Program-made: the position numbers and the translations under genes
Notes under the pieces: generated by a model
Told to the model about the DNA's origin: nothing
Seen by the model: the letters and a program-made list of their open reading frames with translations, nothing else
The model's database searches: none
NCBI GenBank assembly: GCA_947652605.1
Contig: OX393576.1
Location: 10,318,575-10,382,574, forward strand
Origin: Elmis aenea
Taxonomy: Eukaryota; Arthropoda; Insecta; Coleoptera; Elmidae
Reading direction: 5' to 3'
Length of the DNA: 64,000 bases
Shown here: piece after piece, positions 53,800 to 64,000 of the stretch
Layout of the letters: every line of letters begins with the position of its first letter
Position numbering within the stretch: position 1 is the first letter of the stretch

Positions 53800-56355
53800 A
53801 AGCGATCAATGCTACCTATAAATCCCACTATAATAATTTAAAGCAGCTTTCTACAAACAAACATTGATCAGACCTAGATTCTATGTAACTTCTGTCATAT
53901 TATCACCTGCCATAAAAAAATTATTCGCAGTTATACAGCTGCAAACAATAATATAGTATAGTAGTATAGGTCAACGGCTTTTAATTTTTGTTTATTCCCG
54001 ATTGGCGCGATTCCTAAATATATAAATTGATAATAAAATTTAAATAACGCTCCCCTATTCAATTGACGCGATTTTATGAAGAAAAGAAGAAATAAAATAA
54101 TGTGCAAGCTAACCGATTTAAACTTTTATTAACAAGAATACCTATACAGTGATATTCCATTTTTATGGATACTTCAGACAAACGCAATAAAAGCGGTTTA
54201 CAGTTATTTAGATTGGCATTGGTTGTCATTTACAAGGCTTGCTATTTAAAAATGTTGCAATTTCTCTTAACTTTATCAAAAAATTTTAATAACTCGAAAA
54301 TTGTTGCAGATAGGTATAGGAAACGCTAATACAGATTGATGCAGAATGTAATTTTGCATTAGAAAATAAAAAAAAAGTTTGGGCATTGTATTTGAAAAAA
54401 ACGAGTTTTAGTGGTCTGAATTTGTATTAAAAGAAAATTAAATTTTGGACACCCTGTAAGTAATACATCGACTGCAAAAATTCCAGGATGTACTCCAAGG
54501 TTTCTTCTAGGCATGGTCTAAATTTAAGCGTTTTTTCTTCAAAAATGGCAGCGTTAGATAATATTAAGCATCACAATAAAAATCAAAAAATTTTCAAAAA
54601 AGTCCAAAAATCTAAAAAATGACTGCGCTTAGGTATAGGGAATGCTAATAAAAGTCCCTCTAAAATAACGTTTTGAATTCAAAAATGCAATAAAAAATAG
54701 ACCATTGTATTTGAAATAAGAAAGTAGACGTCAACTTCCGGTATTTCCGGAAGTGTCGCCATATTGAAAATATTATCAATAAATAGATCAGATGCCATTA
54801 TGGTCATAACCAAAATTTCAGATCCATACCCTTTTTCATTCTTCATATATTTTTAAGTCCCGGTCAATCAATCACCCTGTATAGTAGTGAAAATTGTATA
54901 TATTTCAAACAACAGTCAAAAATCCCCTGAAGATGCCCCATCAACAGTTAACGAAACGTGGATCAAATTCGAGCTACATCTAATATTTATAAAAAAAATA
55001 AATTTTGCTACAAAAAATTGTTACAACAGAGAATTCCCGAAATAAAAATTAGGTTCTTAGACTAATTGTTAAAAAAAACATAGATTTTTAATAGCAGGTG
55101 GTCTAAAATGTTCTGAATAATTTCCTACAACAGTAGACAAAACCTGTATTAACAGACTTTCTATCAATTGTGTGTCGTACTTTCATACACTAAATGTTTA
55201 GATAAGGGCTAACCATCCCCCAAATAGGCAAAGAGCTAATAAGATAAATAAAATAACAGAATATTATTTTTTTTCGATTTTAAATCGCAGAGAATTATTT
55301 ATATTAATCTATTTTTCATCAGTAGTTTGTGTCTTTTTAAGTATCTATATGTAATAATTTTTAAACATTTGCTTAACTATTAAAACGAGTGCCAAAAACC
55401 TTATCACAGAAACCAGGCACAAACACTAGTTTAAAAAAACAATTACATTATGCACAGCTAAATGTTTTAAAAAGCATTTTAAGTTCATTAAACGTTGTAA
55501 AAAAGCACAAAATATTAAAATCAACTACGTCTTCATTAAAATAACTATGACGTGTTATCATAATTTTAATCACATCTCGAGAATACTTTTTTATTTGTGT
55601 TAACATACTTTGCAGCAAGTTCAAATGCCAAAACATTGATGACCCAAAACTCAATTTGGATTATTGTTACCTAACGTCTAGCAATTGCAAAACCAAAGTT
55701 CATCTTCCAGAATAAAACCATATCACCGCAATAAATTACCCGTACTTTTCTTATTTTCGAGATAAAACGTTTGAAAGACATCAACCAGTACATTAAAAAT
55801 TTTTATTTTTGTTGAATTATGCTATGTTTTAATCCAGCTTTGTTTATAAATATAAACAAGAAAAAATGCTATTGTTTAATCCCAATATGTTTTTAATTTT
55901 TACAAACTAGATTATGCTTTATCAGTATTTTTAAATCGACTGAAATTAAAACCTTTAACTAATCAAAACAAAAAACAATTGACTTACATCCAATATCATA
56001 GTACCTACTTCATATTAAGTGGTTCATTTTACACAGAAAAAGTCGATTGCATGTAATAATAAACAAAACAAATATGTGGTCATTTTAATTGCAGTGAGTC
56101 ACCCCTTGATGGGGCAAAGTCTAAAGTTAAATAATGCTCTATAATATAAAGGTCCTTGCTTACTTATAAACCGGAATAAATTAGATTGTTGTTATATTAA
56201 AAACAATATATAAACGGCAATTAAAAGCAAATTTATTAAAATTACGGACTCTTAAGCAAAGTTCTTTGTTTCAGAACCTTGAATACCACAAGTATCAAAC
56301 GGTGTACACAAAAAGTCGATAGGATTGAAAGTTATATAGACCAAATTTTTTGTTG
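53800..56355. other. AT-rich intergenic sequence with minor transposon scraps
   Basis: GACACCCTGTAAGTAATAC near 54450 and CAATCACCCTGTATAG near 54868 are ends of the CAGGGTG-type miniature elements. No gene. Confidence 0.4.
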
Positions 56356-56561
56356 ATATAGACCAGTGGTTCTCAAAGTTTAATCCGTGGACCCCTGGGG
56401 GTTCCTGAATACTTCTAAAGGGGTCCGCGAGCCTTTTATTATGTTCGAAAATCAGTCAATCTTATTTGTTAAAAACAAAATATTGTCAACAAAACAATTT
56501 ATAGGGGTCCTCTATAAACTATTAATCTTGGAAGGGGTGTTTGAGAAACACTCATATAGAT
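56356..56561. repeat. hAT-type miniature element (CAGTGGTTCTCAAAG family), copy 2
   Basis: Element 56364-56553 (190 bp) begins CAGTGGTTCTCAAAGTTTA and ends TTTGAGAAACACTC. Flanks ATATAGAC / ATATAGAT form an 8-bp duplication with one change. Homologous along its length to 18530-18732. Confidence 0.82.
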
Positions 56562-57535
56562 TATATAAATATACTAAGAACGTGAAAACATTTTGGTAAA
56601 GCAAATTCTAAACAAAAAATTACTTGCATAATTCTTTAATTATTTATGTAGCCTTAAATATCAATAAATTATGGTAACAAAATACAACCAATCCTTTTTC
56701 TAACTACACGAGTGCAATGTTTTGGGAAAAACAATCGGTACATTCGATGCGTTACTATTCTATATTACGTCTCCGGATATCACCACATCAGAGTACTTTA
56801 TCATATTACAATGAGATTTTAAAAAAACTATTTTAAAAAACTGTTATTATTAATCTACAATTCTACAATCAGATCACGTTACGCATGATAAACTAGCAAT
56901 TATATCTGCAACACAAGCGGACAAAGAATACAATGGGTGACATACTATATTAATTGTTTAAATTTGCTATTTGTAATAAGATAGTTATTTGCGTTGCAAA
57001 ACGATACTAAAACGAGCATCAAAATGCATGAAATATTTTAAATTGTTAAATTTTTTTCCCCTATTTTTTACCAGCTTCGCTTAAGATCCTTTTGTTTATC
57101 CGTCTCACATACACTTTATCTTATCTGTAGCTTTATTTAGGAACTAAATTTCAATCTTTATCAACCTGCATTCTTGCTTCCGTGGAGTTGAACAAGTTTT
57201 GCTTCCATATAAAATTGAGGCAATCGGAACAAAATTGTACACCTGCATCGTTGTATTCATTTCAAATTTTCTATTTTCCTCAATTGAGTTGTTTAAGTGG
57301 TATATTTCTGACTTGCTCAAATTCCAAACTCTAGCCAGCGATTCTTAAACTCCAGTCATCGGCGGTTGTCTAGAAACAGGGTCGTTAAAGCTCAAAAATT
57401 TTAGGATTTTTTGAATTGTCGACATTAATCAATATTATGAGCATAAAAAATAAAGAAATAAGAAAAAATTAACAAAAATAATTTTTAAAAATTACGTTAT
57501 AAATAAAAACAATCACATTTACAAATAAAATTTGT
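56562..57535. other. AT-rich intergenic sequence
   Basis: No gene or repeat recognised. Confidence 0.4.
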
Positions 57536-57596
57536 GATATGCTTGTATGCGGCAAAAAATTGTGGCGACGGAGAAGTGTGACAGCGAAGAATTGTG

Positions 57597-58789
57597 GAGG
57601 CGTCGGCAACCCGCGGCCCGCGGGCTGCATTCGGCCTGACATGTGTGTTGATCTGGCCCGCCAAGTTAAACCTAAATATACAGGATGTTTCTTAAATATT
57701 GCGAACAAATTCAGGAGGTAATTCGTTATCGAAAAACAAGAAAGGACTATATAAAAAATTTTCTTTGAACGTCTCCTTTCGGAGTTACACCCCCCTAAAG
57801 GGGAGCGGTAAAATTAGGTTTTTTATTTTATTTCTCAAATTTGTATAAATGTAGGAGAATAATATTTGTTACCTAGATGTTTTGTACTTATTGAAAGGTC
57901 CCAAAGTAATATTTTCAATCATCACAGGGGGCTGAAAAGTGCGACCCCTATTGATTTTTGAATCAGAACTTTTTGGTGGGTTGAAATTTTGCAATAAAAT
58001 AAACAAACCAAGGTTACCACCAAAAAGAATCGTTTTATATTGGAATATGTAAAGGTGCATGTTTACTTATTTTATTTTTTACTCAAAAACTGTAGCTTTT
58101 TCAGGAAAAACTAAAAAAAAGCTTTCTAAATAAATCAAACTATCAAAAAAATTATTTAAAATTGCAAAATTTCAACTCACCAAAAAGTTCTGATTCAAAA
58201 ACCAACAGGGGTCGCACTTTTCAGCCCCCTGTGGAGGTGGGAGATGATTGAAAATATTACTATGAGAAACCATACAAAACATTTACCAAATATCAATTTT
58301 CTACGTTTATCCAAATTTGAGAAATAAAATAAACACTTAATTTTACCGCTCCCCATCAGGGGATGTAACTCCGAAAGGAGACGTCTAAGGAAAAAATGAA
58401 ATATAAAAGTCCCCTTTTAATTTTTGATAAGCAACACGTTTCAATTTTTTTCGCAATATTTAAGAAACTATATTTAAAACAATATTTAATAGTTAAAACA
58501 TCAAATGCATAATAAAATTTCGTTTTCAATTTTGTTATACATTTTTATTGTAACGCTATAGTCCAGCGTTAATTTATGTTTCATTTAGTGTTGGTGAATA
58601 TTTGGTGATCGAAAATTATTGATGCCCGCATACTTCAGACCGAAAATAAAATAACCAAGTTTATGTTGGTATCCCGGTAAAGAAGCACCTTACGAACGCC
58701 AATTGTCAGAGTCGGTTGGTATGTGCGGCCCGCCTGAAAATATTATTATTTAATTTGGCCCGCTATCCAAAAAAGGTTGCCGACCCCTG
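57597..58789. mobile_element. hAT-like element (CAGGGGTCGGCAACC family) containing a foldback element
   Basis: Left end GAGGCGTCGGCAACCCGCGG; right end GGTTGCCGACCCCTG. Both subterminal regions carry GGCCCGC tracts. No transposase; the interior is mostly foldback copy 3. Confidence 0.7.
57680..58472. repeat. Foldback element, family F1 copy 3
   Basis: Left CAGGATGTTTCTTAAATATT and GCGAACAAATTC; right end inverted near 58452-58472. Contains the same GGAGTTACACCCCCCTAAAG and AACAGGGGTCGCACTTT blocks as copies 1 and 2. Confidence 0.78.
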
Positions 58790-58919
58790 AGCGAAGAAAT
58801 GTGGGTAAATAATTGTGGAGGCGAAGAATTGTGGGCAAAGAATTGTGGGCGAAGAATTGTGGGCAAAGAACTGTGGATGAAGAATTGTGGGAGAAGAATG
58901 TTCCTAGACCAGGTTGTAA

Positions 58920-60915
58920 TAGTATAAATTTGGTTTTTTACCCCTGGCTATTACAACTTGAATGCATTTCTAGTGCATACATTCAATTTTACTTAATTTT
59001 CATTTAAAAATCCCGTCAATAATTTAAATTTATACTGCAAATAGTTACCTGTAAATAAATAAGACTAACCCTACAATACTCGTCGATTATGAGAGAAACA
59101 AGTCAGAAATAATTTTTAGTACAAAACCGATATAAACGTTCAGTTTTTCAAAAACAAAACTTTAAAATATATGCGCCTTGCAATTATTGTCTTTTACAAT
59201 TTGATTCAATATTTAAATCCATAGATAGCGAATTTATGTTTATATCAAAACATAATATTTAAGTCTATATAAATACAGATATTCATTAATATTTATTAAT
59301 TGTCCTAAATGTTTAATTAAATACAAAATAGACAAGGGAAATTCTGCCCAGTACATCTCTATTTACCTTTTAGTAAATATGTGATAATTTTTGCACTAAT
59401 TGGGTTTAACTACGCTGTTTTCACTGTGTTATATTTTTATAATGTAAACTAATTAACGATAATTCTCTGATAAATGACGCGATTTCGGTTTAACTTCTGC
59501 CAAGCAATACTTACGTAATTCATAATCTCTGAATTATCTTAAGAAAAAAGTAAATTCATTACATGCTGCGATGCAGCACAAAGATTTGTAGTTGCATAAT
59601 TTGTTTCATAATCTCATTATGATTGCAATAACACCAGTGCCTTAGCAACATACGTTAAAAACATGCGCCAATAAATGTGCTAATTTTTTTAGATAATTTA
59701 GTGGTACGATGTTGCCGACAAACATTAGCAATTCTCGTAATATCTATGAATAAATAGAGTGAAATGCTAAGTAAATATACCTGTGACACATAAATAAGTT
59801 TATCCTATTGCCAAATTTTACAATGATCAATATGATTTATCGATTTGGGAGAGTTATAAGTACCAAGTTAGACAATAAATTAGTTTTTTTGTTAGCAAAA
59901 AAATCAAACTGATCATTTAAAGTTCTTGAAAGTATTCAGTAATAAAATAAAAAAATAATGATGCTAAGAAACGTCAAAGTATCCCTACTTAAATTTTCTT
60001 ATGTACAAATAAACACAATTCCAAGTGTTGTTCAAATATGTACATTGTACACTATTAAATAAAGATTGTAACATGTTATTACCTAGAATACACCAGCGAT
60101 AAGTTTTAAATTGATAGGTAGGTATTTTGCTTTCCTGTTTTTTTTTACAGGTGGTTGTGACAGTAATATACTGGATATTATAAAAGTAGTTCAAATAATA
60201 AAAGAAATAGATTTGATACAAAATCTAACTTCATTTTTTACCTACTCTATCATTTGTTGACATTCCTAACTTAAATTAAATATACAAATCACGGTATCTT
60301 AAAAAAAATGGATCTAATTAAAAAATGTAAGCAAAACTTTCCCAAAAAGATTATCAGAATTTAGAAAAATATATGGGTATTCAGGGTGGTTCGATTTTCC
60401 TTGCATTATAGGGGGAGATATTTCGAGTATAAAAAAAAATTACAAAAAACACTAATATCATATTACCTATTAATCGAAATTTAGGTGAGAAATCTAACAG
60501 TGAAAACTAAAATCAAATATCTGATTCCATATCAGAGATGTAGCCCGATGATAAAGTCTGGATATAGCCAAATATATTCTCATAAAGTTTTAAAGTATGT
60601 CAGAACCATGTACACTTTACCCAACATTTTGGTAACATTACAAACACTTTATAATAAAACGGAGCAACACTTATCAACAAAGCTGATAACATCAAATGTT
60701 GAAAACGTTTAATCTCATCAAGTCGACAATAACAGATTTTTTTTTATAGCCAATAACCTTTTTGACCTTAACTTTTGTCATGTTAAAAACAAGGCGATGA
60801 GAAAGTTAAATGTTTATTTTATTAAAATCATCCATTTTAATATAAATGCATAAAAGTTTTATCAAAAATTTTCATTTCCAATAAGAATTTTTTTTAAATA
60901 AGCTTTTTGAAGCCT
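58920..60915. other. 2 kb AT-rich intergenic sequence
   Basis: No gene recognised. A TTCAGGGTGGTTCG at 60379 may be a single CAGGGTG-type transposon end. Confidence 0.4.
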
Positions 60916-60919
60916 CATA

Positions 60920-62171
60920 TACGAGGTAAGCGCAAAAATTTACATAGATCTAGGTATTGCAGGTAGGTCAAAATTTTTTAACACATTGGTTCAAGTCATA
61001 TTAGCCTTGGAAAAAACAAAAATAGATTTTATTTCAATTCATTTTCTTGTAACTGTCATTCGTTCAACACGATGTCAGAAGTCACGAAAATTGAGTATCG
61101 AGCTGTTATAAAATTTCTTACTCGCGAAGGTCTTTCTCCTCAAAGCATCAAAGTTCGACCGAATGGGGTGTAAGGAGACAATTTGCCGTTTTATTCTGTG
61201 ATAAAAGATTGGTCAAAACTGTTTCGAATGGGTTAAGAATCCTTGGATAATGATGCAAGAACAGGAAGGACTGTGGATGACGGACGACAAGGTTGCCCTT
61301 GTTAAGGAACTCGTATTAGGCGATCGACGCTTGAAGGTGAAAGAACTATCAAAAATGTCGGGACTTTCAGAATCCTCCACGATCGGTTAGGCATGAATAA
61401 AGTTAGTGCAAGGTGGGTCCCCTAACATCTCTCAGCAGTTCAGCGCCAGTGTCATGTTGAATGTGCTCGATCCTTTTTGGAGCTATGTGGAGAAAATCCT
61501 GTGGACGCGTTGAAGACAATTGTTACAGGGGATGAAACCATGGTTCTCTACTATGATCCTTTGTCCAAAAGAGAATCGATGGAATGGAGGCGGAAAGGAG
61601 AAGCACCGCCAAGAAAGTTCAGGGTCTGTCTGTCGACAAAAATGGTAATGGCTACGATCTTTTGGGATTGTGAGAGCATTCTTCTCAGATTTTAAAGAAC
61701 GCAACACCACAGTCAACGGGGAATATTATGCAGCACTCCTGCACAAATTACGACAAAATATTCGGGAGAAAAGACGTAGGAACTGACCAGAGGCGTGCGT
61801 TTACTGCACGACAATGCCCCCGTGCACACTACTGGAATTGCTGAAGCCGCAATTCGTGAGTGCGGTTTTGAACAAATCGATCACCCTTCGTATAGCCCAG
61901 ATATGGCCTCCAGTGACTATTACACGTTTGGAAATTTGAAAAAGGACTTCGCGGGCGCCATTTCAGTGACGACCAAGAGGTGAAGGCTGCAGTTTGGTCA
62001 CATTTTGCAGACAAACCGAAGGCATATTTTTTAGGGATATCGAATTGTTGCTAAAACGATGCAATAAGTGCGTTGATGTCAGGGGGGATTATATTGAAAA
62101 ATGAAATTTAATTTTTAGCCTACGCCGTTTCTTTCATAGTTAGGCCGGGAAATTTTGACGCTCACCTCGTA
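60920..62171 (+). mobile_element. Full-length but frameshifted mariner element
   Basis: Ends CGAGGTAAGCGCAAAAATTT (60922) and, inverted, CGAGGTGAGCGTCAAAATTT (62169), 18 of 20 alike, flanked by TA. Length 1248 bp, normal for mariner. Transposase pieces on the plus strand: the N-terminus from ATG 61072 (MSEVTKIEYRAVIKFLTREG) soon frameshifted; 61477-61690 with the first catalytic Asp in VTGDETM; 61780-61980 with the second in LLHDNAPVHT and the third in YSPDMASSDY, 34 residues apart; and the end near 62100. At least four frameshifts or stops, so inactive. Confidence 0.93.
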
Positions 62172-62569
62172 GACTGTTAAAACCTTTTAAAGAAAATCTT
62201 TATTAGTTTTAAAACTTGCATAAATTTATTTTTGGTTTATGTTTTCTTGTCAACCGTTGTAGTATTGCACCATGATACTAATTAAACGTTTGCAATAGCT
62301 TCTTATTTTAAAATTACCTTGATGTTTACGATATGTTGTTTGCATGCCAAAACTGCTTAAGATAGTTTGGCCTCGTAATTCAATGATACAACAGCATCAA
62401 AACATATTCGGTTCTTTGCACAGATAATACGCCAAACTCGTCAATATTCCAAGATTTTAGTCCTTATTTTGTAATTGTTTAAAAACTGCCTTGATGTTTA
62501 AGTTCTGCCCAATTTTGTTTAATTGATAAATAAAAGCCACAAAAAAAATAAACTAAGAGGTAGAAAGCG

Positions 62570-62655
62570 AACACCAAGAAATGGCACCAATCACAAAAGA
62601 AGAACTGGAAGAAGCAATAATAAAGATAAAACTAGGCAAAGCTCCATACTCATTT
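62570..62655 (+). mobile_element. LINE reverse transcriptase scrap
   Basis: The reading APITKEELEEAIIKIKLGKAP near 62583-62645 is the typical start of a LINE reverse transcriptase. Probably the same broken LINE whose 3' part starts at 63380. Confidence 0.55.
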
Positions 62656-62884
62656 ATTTATGTTTTAACAATTGACAGCAATTAACTCTGACATTTGTTA
62701 CTACAGAAATTATTGTTTCTATTGTCAAAGTCGGAGCCTACTCCGAGAAAACTAGGAAATTCCTACACAACGCTTATAAGAATAAGTAAAATGTAAATAT
62801 CTCAGAAAATATTCATTTTAGGTATAGGTAAGTATTAAGAAAAGTTGAAGAAAAACAAAAATGCAACAAAATGACGTAATAATA

Positions 62885-62966
62885 TACAGGGTGTTCCATT
62901 TGAAAAAATAAAGTTATTGATGTTTGAAAATTGGGAAGTTGGCACATCTATAAGAAACACCCTGTA
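62885..62966. repeat. 78-bp miniature element flanked by TA
   Basis: CAGGGTGTTCC (62887) to GAAACACCCTG (62964) with TA on both sides. Confidence 0.6.
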
Positions 62967-63201
62967 TAATATAAATTAATTTTGATGTATTTAGACTGTG
63001 ACTACACCTTTTGACTTTGTATGTACAAAATATCATATGCCAATTATTATTCATAAGGTTGTGCTCTTGACAAGTATTGTACCCTGTTTTTCTGGAAATT
63101 CAAAGATTTTTTAAGATAAATTGGCAACGTCGCAAAAAAATAAAAAAAACAAAATACTGTCCTATGGAGATTTTCTTGCTGAATTCGATTATGCAAAAAT
63201 A

Positions 63202-63265
63202 TACTGGGTGTTCAATTAAAAAAAAATACCTTTAGTGACGCCCCACTTTTATGAAACCCCCTGTA
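63202..63265. repeat. 60-bp miniature element flanked by TA
   Basis: CTGGGTGTTC (63204) to GAAACCCCCTG (63263), TA on both sides. Related to the element at 62887. Confidence 0.5.
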
Positions 63266-63379
63266 TACTTGAAACTAATTTTAAAACATGCACGTGTAGA
63301 AATACTATAAGTTTCATAAAAAACTTTTTTTTATTAAGTTGACATTAAGGGCAATAATGGACTTTATCGCACTAATGGC

Positions 63380-63977
63380 GCACCCGTATAGAACAAGTAA
63401 TACATTACCAATACTTGGGAACAATCATAGAAGGAAACGGAAGACAAGACAAAGAGATAAACGACAGACCAGGAAAAGTGGGAAGAATATATAATACCCT
63501 AAAAACGACCATCTTCAGTAAAAGAGAAATATCCAAAGAAACAAAAGTAAATGTAGTTAAAAAAGTAGTCACACCAACTTTATTATACGGAAGCGAATCA
63601 TGGACACTTACAAAAAGAAACTTAAGTAGAATAAATGCGGCCGAGATGAGGGAACAATCGAGGGAAAGACAAAACTAGACAAAATAAAAAACGAGACATA
63701 TAGAGAAAAACTAAAAATAAAATCAACAGAAGCTAAGATATGGGAAAGACAATTAGGATGGTGAGGTCACATTAACAGAATGACAGATGAAAAATTAACA
63801 AGGAAAACGTACGAAGCAAGGACGCAGGGAAAAAATAAAAGGGGTCGACCAAGAAAAACCTGGAAAGAAGGAGTAAAAAAGGCAGCGCAAGAAAAAGGTA
63901 TTGAATGGGAGGACGTAACGGAGCTGTCTCAAAACAGAGCGGGATGGAAAAGAATAGTTAGCAAGAAAGAAAGTTAA
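63380..63977 (+). mobile_element. LINE 3' fragment (reverse transcriptase C-terminal region)
   Basis: Plus-strand pieces read YLGTIIEGNGRQDKEIN, SKETKVNVVKKVVTPTLLYG, SESWTLTKRN and RINAAEM. After frameshifts they continue RQLGW...GHINRMTDE, KNKRGRPRKTWKEGVKKAA and end at a stop at 63977. Same LINE type as 8390 and 24600. Best-preserved copy in the window. Confidence 0.85.
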
Positions 63978-64000
63978 CCGAAAGTCTTACACCTAACGGT

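Larger units (their letters stand above)
57540..58912. repeat. Tandem-repeat element (relative of 3061-3265), split by a later insertion
   Basis: GCGAAGAATTGTGG-type units occur at 57540-57596 and again, seven or more times, at 58790-58905, ending AGAAGAATGTTCCTAGACCA, the inverted counterpart of the left end at 3076. The block TATGCTTGTATGC is shared with 3218-3230. The interruption is a hAT-like element at 57597-58789. Confidence 0.7.

Overview
This window looks like AT-rich nuclear DNA from an insect, possibly a beetle. The genes are split by short GT-AG introns, the closest families I recognise are insect ones, and most of the remaining sequence is fossil DNA transposons and LINEs. The order is not proven by the sequence. 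I see no bacterial operons, CRISPR array, rRNA or tRNA.

Host genes. (1) Positions 267-9936 hold two tandem plus-strand genes for SV2-like (synaptic vesicle glycoprotein 2 family) major facilitator transporters. The first is cut by the window edge, so only its last seven exons are present. The second is complete, with 11 exons and 564 codons. Homologous introns sit at the same sites in both, so this is a gene duplication. (2) Positions 11113-13965, minus strand, hold a complete five-exon carboxypeptidase Q-like M28 metallopeptidase gene of 476 residues with a signal peptide. (3) Positions 17713-35563, minus strand, hold a complete four-exon acyl-CoA desaturase gene of 350 residues with all histidine boxes. 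Its first intron is about 15.4 kb and is packed with transposons. I predict no host coding exon from about 35.6 kb to the end. That part may hold only regulatory DNA, distant non-coding 5' exons (a candidate lies near 51.4 kb) and repeats.

Mobile DNA. There are several mariner lineages (1221, 11871, 28240, 60922), hAT elements with clear 8-bp target duplications (22482, 27109, 30033, 32617, 44133, 56364), one of which carries an intact 610-residue BED-type transposase, a piggyBac fossil (15206), jockey-like LINE fragments (10102, 20163), fragments of a second LINE type (8390, 24600, 62570, 63380), Harbinger-like CpG-rich miniature elements, and many long palindromic foldback elements.

The most unusual structures are three: two different hAT elements inserted back to back at one 8-bp target; foldback elements whose ends are built of short tandem repeats and are flanked by 9-bp duplications; and a palindrome of about 0.8 kb whose centre still carries a 32-codon open frame resembling a transposase N-terminus. 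I found no convincing new gene system. The novelty is in transposon architecture and in how heavily the desaturase first intron is colonised.
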